From: an uncultured Pseudomonadota bacterium
GTDB taxonomy: Bacteria > Bdellovibrionota_B > Oligoflexia > Oligoflexales > CAILAO01
Assembly (NCBI GenBank): GCA_903832105.1
Contig: CAILAO010000080.1
Location: 1-9,087 of the forward strand
Reading direction: 5' to 3'
Length of the DNA: 9,087 nucleotides
This document shows positions 1-7,573 of the stretch, piece by piece. Position numbers and translations under genes: made by a program. Below the pieces are notes generated by a model. The model worked only from the letters and a program-made list of their open reading frames with translations. It was not told the DNA's origin and made no database searches. Each line of letters opens with the position of its first letter. The stretch's first letter is position 1.

Positions 1-150
1 GCTTTCTGCGTCGAAATCGGACGTCATGAGCATAAGTTGTTCGAGGGTCTTATCCAGTTCTAATTCTTGTGTCGTGGGAGCTTCGGATGTCGGAAGATTT
101 TGGTCACTTTGCAACCCTGGATTACCTTGGATTGGAAGATTTTCTGGCAT
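1..150 (-). CDS. Unrecognised gene, N-terminal 50 codons only (3' part off the left edge)
   Basis: An open frame begins with ATG at 148-150 and runs to base 1 without a stop, so only the first 50 residues are visible. It starts MPENLPIQGNPG and ends in the window near LMLMTSDFDAES. The visible part is hydrophilic, rich in Gln, Thr, Pro and acidic residues, with no signal peptide or membrane segment. It looks like a flexible cytoplasmic N-terminus followed by a short amphipathic stretch (LELDKTLEQLMLM). A good Shine-Dalgarno AGGAGA at 158-163 lies 7 bases before the ATG, which is the main support for the start. The fliA stop is only 43 bases upstream on the same strand, so cotranscription is likely and a flagellar or motility-linked role is a guess from context. 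I do not recognise the family. Confidence 0.72.
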   Translation of the reverse strand, partial: MPENLPIQGNPGLQSDQNLPTSEAPTTQELELDKTLEQLMLMTSDFDAES

Positions 151-157
151 GACTCTG

Positions 158-163
158 TCTCCT
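158..163 (-). promoter_or_regulatory. Ribosome binding site of the unknown left-edge gene
   Basis: AGGAGA on the minus strand, 7 bases before the ATG at 150. It is the best argument that the truncated open frame at the left edge is a real gene and that its start is correctly placed. Confidence 0.6.
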
Positions 164-193
164 ATCGCTTAAAATCGATCAATTTGCAGGTTT

Positions 194-955
194 TTACTCG
201 AAAACAACGGACTTAAGCTTAGCTTTTAGTCGCATGACAGCCGCCGTATGAAGCTGGCTGACGCGAGACTCGGTTACCTCCAAAATTCGCCCGATTTCTC
301 TAAGGTTCAGTTCTTCGTAGTAATAAAGAGACAGCACGAGGCGTTGCTTTTCGGGCAATTCTTCGATGTAGTCAACTAAGAGCTGCCTCATTCCTTTGCT
401 TTTTAACTGGCTGAATGGATTTTTGGTCCCAGCGTTTTCAAGACATTCAAGAAGACTCTTTTGATCAAATCGTGAAGGCCCACCGCTCAGTTCGTCTAGC
501 GAGAGGAGTGTTACTGATTTAACCTTGGCGATCATCTCATAGTACTCATCAAGACTCATATTCAAGGCTTCTGAAAGTTCAGTATCGGTGACAGAACGAC
601 CGAAACGTTGTTCGAGTTCGGTATATACCTTTTCAATCCTCTTGGCTTTATCTCTAATAGAGCGTGGGACCCAGTCTTGAGAGCGAAGCTCGTCTAGCAT
701 TGCACCGCGAATTCGAAATTCAGCATAGGTCTTGAATTTATTGTCACGGCTTGGATCGTACTTTTCGATGGCGTCCATCAGACCAATGACACCCGCGCTA
801 ATGAGATCATCTATGTCGATGTTGGATGGTAAGCGACCTGCTATCCTTTGCGCGACAAAGCGGATAAGCGGTGCATAGTCCATAATCAATTGATCGCGTA
901 GCTTTCCATCGACACCTTGAATTTCCTGCTTGTAGCGTTTGACTAGTCCCTTCAT
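194..955 (-). CDS. fliA: Flagellar RNA polymerase sigma factor FliA (sigma-28)
   Basis: This 253-residue protein is the alternative sigma factor that directs RNA polymerase to late flagellar and chemotaxis promoters; in well-studied bacteria it is held by FlgM until the hook is finished. Sigma region 2 covers about residues 24-100, with the core-binding stretch DDLISAGVIGLMDAIEKYDP (49-68), then FKTYAEFRIRGAMLDELR and WVPRSIRDKAK (95-105). Region 3 is about 106-150. Region 4 (about 197-247) holds LPEKQRLVLSLYYYEELNL, then LREIGRILEVTESRVSQLH, a typical helix-turn-helix. Length is normal for the family. The ATG at 955 follows AGGGAAGA (963-970) by 7 bases. A second ATG slightly upstream is out of frame. 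The gene sits 58 bases after flhG, so the late sigma factor is made with the export gate. Identification as FliA over other sigma-70 relatives rests on the region 2/4 motifs and context. Confidence 0.96.
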   Translation of the reverse strand: MKGLVKRYKQEIQGVDGKLRDQLIMDYAPLIRFVAQRIAGRLPSNIDIDDLISAGVIGLMDAIEKYDPSRDNKFKTYAEFRIRGAMLDELRSQDWVPRSIRDKAKRIEKVYTELEQRFGRSVTDTELSEALNMSLDEYYEMIAKVKSVTLLSLDELSGGPSRFDQKSLLECLENAGTKNPFSQLKSKGMRQLLVDYIEELPEKQRLVLSLYYYEELNLREIGRILEVTESRVSQLHTAAVMRLKAKLKSVVFE

Positions 956-1013
956 TGAACATTCTTCCCTATATGAAGATGTGTTACTGCGCGGAAAAAA
1001 TCCGGTCTGCTAT

Positions 1014-1925
1014 CTAAATATTTCTTTCAAATAATCCATCTGAGTCTGCATCGACCAAAAGATGTTCCCAGAAATTTCGATCACCACTCCGCTCAGTTTC
1101 TGATCGCGAAAAAAGCTTTCTTGCCGCATCGTTCCAGGCCTGCCCTGCAATTGTAAATGTAGAAAACTCAGAAGCGGCTTTTCTCCTCATAATCGACTGC
1201 TGCATCTGCGGATCCATCGGAACGTGTCCCAAATAATCTACCTCTGCCCCCAAAAACTTTTTTGCAACATCTGCGATTCTCGTTGCTACTTTAATTCCCT
1301 CTTCGGGCAACCTAACGAGATTAACAAGCAACGAAAACTGTTTTCGATCGTACTCCTCAGCTAAAACCTTAATGAGAGCGTAAGCATCAGTCATAGCGTG
1401 CGGTTCCGGCGTTGTTACAACCACGATTTTGTCTGCGGCTGCATTGAGGTGCAAAACATTGGGAACAATACCCGCGCCAGTATCAATCAAAAGAAGATCC
1501 GTTTGAGCATCAAGGCTTTCAATCTCATCGAGAATATACTGTCTTTGAACGTAACTCAGTTGTGCAAGCGACGAAATCCCAGAGCCAGACGGAATCAAAC
1601 GAATTCCCATTGGACCGTCGATGATGATTTCTTTCATGCTCACATGACCATTTAAGACATCACTTATATTGTATCGAGCCTGGAGGCCGAGAACAACATC
1701 CACGTTGGAAAGACCCAAATCACCGTCCAGAATGATGGGAGATTTTCCCATCCGACGAGCTGCAATGGCGAGATTGACGGTTGTTAACGTCTTACCAACA
1801 CCTCCTTTGCCGCTTGATATACTCACAACAAATGGGTTTTTCCCTTTGCCCTTTGGTGCTTTGCGTGTTGAATGCGCTCCAGCTTCCTTCGCCTTAATCG
1901 TGTTTGAACTTTGTATGTCTGTCAC
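1014..1925 (-). CDS. flhG: Flagellar number regulator FlhG (MinD-like ATPase, also called FleN/YlxH)
   Basis: A ParA/MinD-family ATPase that limits flagellar number by antagonising the GTPase FlhF. With the GTG start at 1925 it has 303 residues. The deviant Walker A motif SSGKGGVGKTLTTVNLA begins at about residue 37. It is followed by LDGDLGLSNVDVVLGL (66-81, switch I region) and LLLIDTGAGI (144-153, switch II/Walker B). VVTTPEPHAMTDAYALIK (169-186) and VNLV (201-204) are also typical of the group. The C-terminus ends in FWEHLL and an acidic tail, which may form the membrane-contacting helix. The open frame extends to a TTG at 1955, but the only plausible Shine-Dalgarno, GGGAGA at 1935-1940, lies 9 bases before GTG 1925, so I prefer that start. 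The first 28 residues are basic and polar and show no DQAxxLR motif, the usual FlhF-activating element. It follows flhF by 82 bases, the widest gap in the block. Confidence 0.94.
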   Translation of the reverse strand: MTDIQSSNTIKAKEAGAHSTRKAPKGKGKNPFVVSISSGKGGVGKTLTTVNLAIAARRMGKSPIILDGDLGLSNVDVVLGLQARYNISDVLNGHVSMKEIIIDGPMGIRLIPSGSGISSLAQLSYVQRQYILDEIESLDAQTDLLLIDTGAGIVPNVLHLNAAADKIVVVTTPEPHAMTDAYALIKVLAEEYDRKQFSLLVNLVRLPEEGIKVATRIADVAKKFLGAEVDYLGHVPMDPQMQQSIMRRKAASEFSTFTIAGQAWNDAARKLFSRSETERSGDRNFWEHLLVDADSDGLFERNI

Positions 1926-2007
1926 GATGACGATTCTCCCTACAAGTGTATGCAAAAATGTTTAAAAAACCAAAAAACAACATCAATTCAGACCACTAAA
2001 CATGGCG
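1926..2007 (-). other. flhF-flhG intergenic leader, U-rich
   Basis: These 82 bases form the longest gap between genes in the window. The mRNA contains two runs of six U (about 1964-1979) in an AU-rich context. No strong hairpin directly precedes the runs, so this is not a convincing intrinsic terminator. A weak 4-base stem TGGC/GCCA straddles the end of flhF, about 24 bases upstream of the U runs. The region could be an RNA-processing or degradation site, or a leftover leader. Function is unknown. Confidence 0.35.
1935..1940 (-). promoter_or_regulatory. Ribosome binding site deciding the flhG start
   Basis: GGGAGA on the minus strand, 9 bases before GTG 1925. The alternative in-frame TTG at 1955 has only a U-rich stretch upstream and no purine-rich site. 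The site therefore favours the shorter product by 10 residues. Confidence 0.55.
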
Positions 2008-3222
2008 TTATAAGCCAAATATTCTCTCTACAACGCGTTCGCGCGTCGCTCGTTCTATGTCATCCGGAACTTCCTGACCCGTGGAGAAAAAGCTTAGCGG
2101 TAATGACCATCTCTGAGAAATGTTGAAGACAGATCCAAAACTCCAACTATCATCCATTTTAGTGAAAACTAGACTTTGAATTCCCGTCTGCGAAAAACAT
2201 CTCACTGTGCGGTCCATTTGTTCCTCCTTATCCGTGACAGAAAGAACAAGATGTATGTCGATGGGAAGTTCGAGTTTTCTGAGGGCCTCAAGTTGACCAC
2301 TCAGTGAGGTATTTTTCGAACTGTATCCCGATGTGTCGATGAGGACGAGTTCAATATCTTTGTGTTCCAGGACCTTCTTTTGCAACTCCTCGGGTTGATT
2401 GATGGCAATGAACGGAACACCGATGATTTTTGCATAAATTCGTAGTTTCTCGGATGCACCGAGGCGATAAGGGTCTAACGACACTAATGCGACCTTTTTC
2501 TTCTTTTTTACAAAATAGTGTGCCGCAAGTTTCGATATTGTCGTCGTCTTTCCCACGCCTGTTGATCCGACAAATGCCTGAATTGACATGTGTCCATCCA
2601 TGACCGTCCATTGTGGAGCAACTTTAATCTTCTTCAACATCCAGCGGATAGCTTGAGCTCTATAAAACTCTTCAAGTGAAAGCTGTCCAGATTCAGGTTG
2701 TTTCACCGATGAAAGAGTCAACAAGTGCTGCACAAGCTTTGCGATATGGATATCTTCAATACCCATGGAACGAAGTGATCGATCAAGATTAACGAGATGT
2801 GCTGGGAGGTTCTTTATTGTCGATCCTTCTTTTGTACGCAAGGCTTCCAAAAGAAGAAGTTTAACTTCTTGAAGTCCAGTTTCAAGATGTTGAACATTCG
2901 TTTTGGCAGGCATCCGATCGAAAAGAGAAGACATTTGAAGGTCTAGGTGATCTAGTTTCCCAGCTATATCGGTTCCACGTATGTCCGCTCCATGTTTTGT
3001 TTGAGGGAACATAGGCGTCGAAAAAGGTATTTCTTTGTCCGGGGAATGACTCTCAGGGACTGCTGCAGTAACTTCTACCATTCTGCCCTGCTCATGGCCA
3101 TTAACCTCGCCGTTTATCGATTTTTCACGCGTTGACAAAATAATGGCATTTTGCCCGAACTCTCTTTTCACAGCCTTAACAGCGTCTTTAATGTTCAGAG
3201 CTTCGAATGTTTTGACTTGCAT
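2008..3222 (-). CDS. flhF: Flagellar placement GTPase FlhF (SRP-type)
   Basis: An SRP-family GTPase of 404 residues that marks the cell pole and recruits early flagellar components in polar flagellates. It opens with the typical FlhF start MQVKTFEALNIKDAVKAVKR and FGQNAIILSTREK (residues 1-34). A low-complexity linker (about 36-110) and an SRP-like N domain (about 115-205) follow. The G domain carries G1 GSTGVGKTTTISKLA (219-233), LVSLDPYRLGASEKLRIYA (246-264), G3 DTSGY (296-300), G4 TKMDD (354-358) and the closing FFSTGQEVPDDIE (378-390). G3 is unusual: most relatives have DTAGR or similar. A run of five lysines (239-243) sits at the end of helix 1. ATG 3222 is preceded by AAGGAG (3229-3234) with 6 bases spacing. 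It starts 31 bases after flhA and precedes flhG, its usual partner. Confidence 0.96.
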   Translation of the reverse strand: MQVKTFEALNIKDAVKAVKREFGQNAIILSTREKSINGEVNGHEQGRMVEVTAAVPESHSPDKEIPFSTPMFPQTKHGADIRGTDIAGKLDHLDLQMSSLFDRMPAKTNVQHLETGLQEVKLLLLEALRTKEGSTIKNLPAHLVNLDRSLRSMGIEDIHIAKLVQHLLTLSSVKQPESGQLSLEEFYRAQAIRWMLKKIKVAPQWTVMDGHMSIQAFVGSTGVGKTTTISKLAAHYFVKKKKKVALVSLDPYRLGASEKLRIYAKIIGVPFIAINQPEELQKKVLEHKDIELVLIDTSGYSSKNTSLSGQLEALRKLELPIDIHLVLSVTDKEEQMDRTVRCFSQTGIQSLVFTKMDDSWSFGSVFNISQRWSLPLSFFSTGQEVPDDIERATRERVVERIFGL

Positions 3223-3253
3223 GTGGTGCTCCTTATTTCGAGTCTATGCTCGA

Positions 3254-5365
3254 CTAAATCGTCACAATTCCAATATTCTGCGTTTTCACGTCTGAAGGAA
3301 TTTCGTCAAATGCTAAGGTGATGATTCCTGGGATAAACCTATGAAGAATCTTTCGCAGATCCCACCTGAGACGCGAACCGCATAACAAAATCGGGATTGT
3401 TCCAGTCGTTTCAAAATTTTTCATCGTAGTAGCGATATTATTTAAAAGCCTTTGGGCAATTTCCGGATCGATATTAAGCGATGTTGAACCATCTTCATTT
3501 TGCTGCAAGCCGGAAAGGAGTAGGTCTTCAACGGCGCGATCAAGGCTGGTTACGACGATTACGTTATCTTGAGCCAAATATTTTTTTGTGATTCCTCGTC
3601 CAAGTGATTTTCTGACATAACGAGTGAGGGCATCTGGGTGACGTACCGATTTGCAGTAGTCTGCGAGGGTTTCAAAAACAGTCACAAGATCGCGGATACT
3701 CACTCCCTCGGCAAGAAGGTTCTGAAGAACCTTAACGACATCTCCCAGTGTCAGACGGTCCGTGGCAATCACCTCTTCAACGACTTTTGGAAAATCTGAC
3801 TTGATTCCATCAATCAAGTTTTGAACCTCTTGACGTCCTAAAAGTTCATGGGCGTTTTCTTGGATTAACTTGGTAAGATGTGTAACGATAACAGTCGCAC
3901 TATTAACCACGGTATAGCCACGAAATGTTGCTTCATCACGCTGGCTAGGTTTAATCCATATAGCATCGAGTCCGTATGCGGGCTCCTTGGTCTTAATGCC
4001 GTTCATGGGCTCGGAGATATCGCCAGGGTCCATGGCTAGATAGTAGTCTACCATGAGATTACCCTGTCCTATCGAATTTCCTTTGAGTAAAATCTGATAT
4101 TCGCCAGGTTTAAGCTGAATGTTGTCGCGTACCATAACCATAGGCACGATAATTCCCAGATCTTGAGCAAATTGTTTTCTTGCCGAAACAATGCGGTCAA
4201 GCACTTCACCATTTTGCTGCACGTCGACTAAAGGAATCAGACCGACGCCAACCTCAAGAGCAAGGGCATCGACATGAAGGAGAGTCGTAATGCTTTCCCC
4301 GCCCTTTTCCGTTCGAGCCTTGATTTCGGATTCCTTTTGTAGATCAGATGCTCGTTTCCTAATAACGCCGGAGGAATAACGTCCAAGAAAGTAGAATCCA
4401 GCGGCCATAAGAAGGAAAGGTGTAGCTGGAAGGCCGGGCACCAAGGCCATTGAGAAGACAAGTCCTGATGAGACAAACATCGCTTTTGGATGGACGATCA
4501 TTTGGCTAGATAATTCCTGGCTTAAGCCAGTGGTGCCGCCAGCTCTTGTCACAACAAGGCCGGCCGCAGTTGAGATAATGAGCGCGGGAATCTGTGACAC
4601 TAGACCATCACCCACCGTGAGAAGAGCGAATACTTGAGCTGAATTTGAAAAACTTAAATTGTACTGTAATACGCCCAAAAGGAGGCCCACGGCGATATTA
4701 ATGATCGTGATAATGATGGCAGCGATCGCATCTCCTCGAACGAACTTGCTAGCGCCGTCCATGGCTCCATAAAAATCCGCTTCTCGCTCTATTTTACTGC
4801 GACGCCTCCTCGCTTCGTCTCGATCGATTAAACCGGAACTAAGCTCGGCGTCTATGGCCATCTGCTTTCCAGGCATTGCATCGAGGGTAAACCGTGCGCC
4901 TACTTCAGCGATACGGCCAGCGCCTTTCGTTATGACAATAAAATTGATAATGATAAGGATGGTAAAAATTACAAAACCGACGATATAATTGCCGCCGACG
5001 ACGAACTGACCGAAGGACTTCACGATCGTGCTGACTTCGCCCGTCGCGCCGTTAAGAAGAATATTTCTGGTGGTTGCAACGTTAAGCGCGAGCCTAAAAA
5101 GTGTCGTTAAAAGAAGAAGCGTGGGAAAAGTTGAAAACTCTAGAGGCTCCTTGACATAGATGGAAACGAGTAAAATAAAGAAGGCAAGTGTGATCGAGAC
5201 GGAAAGCAAAACATCGATAATGATCGGCGGAAGAGGCAAGACCATAACAAAGATGACTGCGATCAAAGCTAGAGCAAACTGAATATCAGCAGTCTTCAGC
5301 ATCGAGAGGATGCTCGGTCCCTTAGCCGTTTTTGAGTTATCTATTTTTGCTCCAGCAATAGCCAT
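3254..5365 (-). CDS. flhA: Flagellar type III export component FlhA
   Basis: FlhA is an inner-membrane export protein; nine copies form a ring whose cytoplasmic domains dock chaperone-substrate complexes, and it couples proton flow to export. This 703-residue protein is of normal family length. The membrane half spans about residues 28-330, with hydrophobic segments near 30-70, 117-147, 213-233, 255-275 and 299-328. The FHIPEP-family signature region is clear: GAGRIAEVGARFTLDAMPGK (148-167) and EREADFYGAMDGASKFVRGD (193-212). K207, D212 and D253 match by position the charged residues reported important in Salmonella FlhA. The soluble domain (about 350-703) contains ALALEVGVGLIPLVD and SIRDLVTVFETLADY, both typical. 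The ATG shares one base with the flhB stop (TAATG), implying translational coupling. The Shine-Dalgarno within the flhB tail is weak (AAAGG). Confidence 0.98.
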   Translation of the reverse strand: MAIAGAKIDNSKTAKGPSILSMLKTADIQFALALIAVIFVMVLPLPPIIIDVLLSVSITLAFFILLVSIYVKEPLEFSTFPTLLLLTTLFRLALNVATTRNILLNGATGEVSTIVKSFGQFVVGGNYIVGFVIFTILIIINFIVITKGAGRIAEVGARFTLDAMPGKQMAIDAELSSGLIDRDEARRRRSKIEREADFYGAMDGASKFVRGDAIAAIIITIINIAVGLLLGVLQYNLSFSNSAQVFALLTVGDGLVSQIPALIISTAAGLVVTRAGGTTGLSQELSSQMIVHPKAMFVSSGLVFSMALVPGLPATPFLLMAAGFYFLGRYSSGVIRKRASDLQKESEIKARTEKGGESITTLLHVDALALEVGVGLIPLVDVQQNGEVLDRIVSARKQFAQDLGIIVPMVMVRDNIQLKPGEYQILLKGNSIGQGNLMVDYYLAMDPGDISEPMNGIKTKEPAYGLDAIWIKPSQRDEATFRGYTVVNSATVIVTHLTKLIQENAHELLGRQEVQNLIDGIKSDFPKVVEEVIATDRLTLGDVVKVLQNLLAEGVSIRDLVTVFETLADYCKSVRHPDALTRYVRKSLGRGITKKYLAQDNVIVVTSLDRAVEDLLLSGLQQNEDGSTSLNIDPEIAQRLLNNIATTMKNFETTGTIPILLCGSRLRWDLRKILHRFIPGIITLAFDEIPSDVKTQNIGIVTI

Positions 5366-6468
5366 TATGCTCTAGCCTTTTGTTTTGCATCCTTGCGCTC
5401 GATGCGTATGCCCTTGAGACGGAAGACGTATCTAATAACTTCAGACACTGCTTTAAAAAGGGACGCCGGAATATCCTGGCCAACCTCAACAAGCTTATAA
5501 AGGGTCCGTGCGAGAGGTTGATTTTCCACAACTGGAATATTTGCTTCTTTGGCGACTTCACGCATGCGAAGCGCAAGAAAGTCAACTCCTTTGGCGACAA
5601 CCTTGGGAGCAGACATTCCTAGATCGTATTTCAGAGCGATAGCAAAGTGTGTTGGGTTTGTGACAAGCACGGTAGCAGTTTTTGTTTTTTCGATCATCTT
5701 TCTGTTGGCAATTTCCCTTTGAGCCCGCCTAATTCTGCCTTTAATGAGGGGATCGAGTTCTCTTCGCTTATATTCTTCTTTGACTTCCAATTTAGTCATT
5801 TTGACTTTTTTCAAGTACATCATGTAGTTGTAAAAGTAGTCCACTCCGGCAATGACCAAAAGGAGCGCAGCTGTCGCCCAAAAAAGGTACATGGTTATTT
5901 CGCCCCAATAGGCCCAAGTTACGTTAATCGGATATGACATGAGCTTAGGGACTTTTATCCATTCACTTTTTAGTATGAGATATGAAACGGTGCCAACCGC
6001 TAGCATTTTTGCGATGCTTTTTCCGACTTCCACGAGGGCCTGACCGCTAAACATTCTGGCGACGCCCTTAAAGAAGTCCATTCGAGAGAAATCAGGCGCT
6101 AACTTTTGCCATGACCAATTCACTTTGGTTTGAGCAAAGGTGACAAACATCGATACGAGAAGTGTGACGCCAAATATCGGAAGAATAATAATCAACAGGT
6201 CTAGCCATGTATTCTGCGCATAATCAATGACATTTCCTTTTTCGATTCTAAATGTAGATATTTGCTGAAAATGCGACGTCATCAACTTCGATATTTTATG
6301 AATCAAAGCTGGAAACATAAATGATATAAGAACGATCGACGCCGCCAACACAAAAACAGAAGTCAACTCTCGGGACACGGCAACGTGGCCGCGTTCCCGG
6401 AATTCCTCCTGCCTTTCAGGTGTCGGTTCCTCCGAGCGATCTTCGTCGTTGTCTGTTTGTTCCGCCAT
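5365..6468 (-). CDS. flhB: Flagellar export switch protein FlhB
   Basis: FlhB controls the change of export substrate from rod/hook to filament proteins and wraps the FliPQR gate. The 367-residue product starts with an acidic stretch and the family motif EEPTPERQEEFRERGHVAVS (13-32). Four membrane segments follow near 34-56, 88-112, 145-167 and 187-210. The linker and cytoplasmic domain contain KVKMTKLEVKEEYKRRELDP (221-240) and GRIRRAQREIANRKM. The self-cleavage site NPTH is intact at 271-274, inside VLVTNPTHFAIALKYD, so autocleavage between Asn and Pro is expected. It ends with PVVENQPLARTLY and a basic tail. Length is usual. It begins 34 bases after fliR with a modest AGAAGA upstream, and its TAA overlaps the flhA ATG by one base. 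Confidence 0.98.
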   Translation of the reverse strand: MAEQTDNDEDRSEEPTPERQEEFRERGHVAVSRELTSVFVLAASIVLISFMFPALIHKISKLMTSHFQQISTFRIEKGNVIDYAQNTWLDLLIIILPIFGVTLLVSMFVTFAQTKVNWSWQKLAPDFSRMDFFKGVARMFSGQALVEVGKSIAKMLAVGTVSYLILKSEWIKVPKLMSYPINVTWAYWGEITMYLFWATAALLLVIAGVDYFYNYMMYLKKVKMTKLEVKEEYKRRELDPLIKGRIRRAQREIANRKMIEKTKTATVLVTNPTHFAIALKYDLGMSAPKVVAKGVDFLALRMREVAKEANIPVVENQPLARTLYKLVEVGQDIPASLFKAVSEVIRYVFRLKGIRIERKDAKQKARA

Positions 6469-6502
6469 AAATTCTTCTAAGCTCTATACATTATGTAAAA
6501 CG

Positions 6503-7282
6503 TTATGGAGCTAAACTCCGTACCGCCAGATAAAGACTCTCTTTGTTCAGTTCGAAATGTTCACCCATCCAGTCAGGAAAAAGCGCAAACGTTGCAGCGT
6601 AGACCATCAGCCCAAGAAAGAAACTCGCTGGAAAGCTCAATGTAAAAACATTAAGATTTGGGACAGTTCTGGCAATGAGACCTAACGCAGCCATCGCAAA
6701 AAGCAGTGCGACAAAAATAGGAGAAGCCAGTTGCAGTCCAACAACAAAGACGTCGCTAGTAAGCCTTATAAGGTGCATTCCTAGTTCTGCTTTTGGCATC
6801 GCGCCACCGGCTGGAACCAAAATAAAGGTGTCAAATATGGCGCTAATAAACATGTGATGCAAACTCAAAGTCAAAAACACTAACATTACGATAATGCGAT
6901 GAAGAGCAGAAAATCCACTCATGCTCTCCTCTGCGTCGGCGATAAAGAGCCCGGCGGTACCAAAACCCATTTGATATCCCACCATTTGTGCAGCCATAAG
7001 TAGTCCCTCGAATGCTAATCTCGCCACAAAACCAATCGTGAGACCGACAAGAAGTTCGCGAAGAATGACGGAAGCGGTTGCGATAACATCGGCCCCGAAC
7101 TGGGGAGCCCATCCGATGGGAATAAGCGGAAAAATACCTACTGCTATGGCTCCTGATAAAAGTACTCGAACTCTGACGGGCGTCGGGGTGTCGCCAAAAA
7201 TCGGTAAAACAAAAATGATTCCGCTGATTCTTAAGAAGATCAGTGCTGCGCGTAAAATATCCGGAACATCAAATTGAAACAT
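6503..7282 (-). CDS. fliR: Flagellar export gate protein FliR
   Basis: FliR is one subunit of the FliP5-FliQ4-FliR1 export gate in the centre of the basal-body membrane ring. The 259-residue protein is almost entirely hydrophobic, with segments near 11-30, 40-58, 66-90, 128-155, 178-203 and 214-235. Family landmarks are RISGIIFVLPIFG (18-30), RVRVLLSGAIAV (37-48), ILRELLVGLTIGFVARLAFE (73-92) and GLIARTVPNLNVFTLSFP (201-218). Length is typical. The ATG lies 2 bases after the fliQ stop and lacks a strong Shine-Dalgarno of its own, so reinitiation by ribosomes finishing fliQ is likely. No fusion to FlhB is present; flhB is a separate gene 34 bases downstream. Confidence 0.97.
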   Translation of the reverse strand: MFQFDVPDILRAALIFLRISGIIFVLPIFGDTPTPVRVRVLLSGAIAVGIFPLIPIGWAPQFGADVIATASVILRELLVGLTIGFVARLAFEGLLMAAQMVGYQMGFGTAGLFIADAEESMSGFSALHRIIVMLVFLTLSLHHMFISAIFDTFILVPAGGAMPKAELGMHLIRLTSDVFVVGLQLASPIFVALLFAMAALGLIARTVPNLNVFTLSFPASFFLGLMVYAATFALFPDWMGEHFELNKESLYLAVRSLAP

Positions 7283-7284
7283 TT

Positions 7285-7560
7285 TTATCTACCATGAATC
7301 ATTGTTGGTATCTGTTGAAATAACTCCAGTGTAAATCCCGAAATCGTTTCGGCAATCCAAGGTCCACATGCCATAAGAGCGATTGTCATGACTAGAATTT
7401 TTGGAATAAATGAAAGAGTCTGTTCGTTAATTTGAGTCGCAGCTTGAAATATACCAACGACCAACCCTGTCAGTAGAATAGCGAGGAGAGCAGGAGCTCC
7501 AATTTTCATGCCTACCCAAATTGCTTTTACACTCAGATCGATGACAGTTTGTTCGGTCAT
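7285..7560 (-). CDS. fliQ: Flagellar export gate protein FliQ
   Basis: FliQ is a small two-helix membrane subunit of the FliPQR gate, present in about four copies. The 91-residue protein has hydrophobic hairpin segments at about 14-37 and 53-73. Between them is the family signature GLVVGIFQAATQINEQTLSF (32-51), continuing FIPKILVM. The length is the usual one. The start is secure: AAAGGAGG (7566-7573) directly follows the fliP TGA and sits 5 bases before the ATG, the strongest Shine-Dalgarno seen in the block. That fits the need for several FliQ copies, though this link is inference. Confidence 0.98.
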   Translation of the reverse strand: MTEQTVIDLSVKAIWVGMKIGAPALLAILLTGLVVGIFQAATQINEQTLSFIPKILVMTIALMACGPWIAETISGFTLELFQQIPTMIHGR

Positions 7561-7573
7561 GACAGCCTCCTTT

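Noticed and set aside
989..1004. CGGA/TCCG hairpin with an A/T loop between flhG and fliA
   Set aside because: Only four paired bases and no U tract after it; not a terminator.
1926..1955. TTG start for flhG at 1955
   Set aside because: No purine-rich site upstream of it, while GTG 1925 has GGGAGA at a suitable distance.
1669..1965. Plus-strand open frame of 98 codons opposite flhG
   Set aside because: Fully antisense to the conserved Walker A region of flhG; low-complexity shadow with no recognisable domain.
2351..2611. Minus-strand open frame of 86 codons in the -1 frame of flhF
   Set aside because: Overlaps the conserved G domain of flhF, is Cys/Arg/His rich and has no ribosome site. 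Noted only as the possible product end of a -1 slip.
3238..3253. Inverted repeat TCGAG-6-CTCGA between flhA and flhF
   Set aside because: Only a 5-base stem, not followed by a U run; too weak to be called a terminator, and the flhF ribosome site follows at once.
5337..5622. Overlapping open frames on both strands at the flhB 3' end
   Set aside because: Both are shadows of the conserved cytoplasmic domain of flhB; no family features or start signals.
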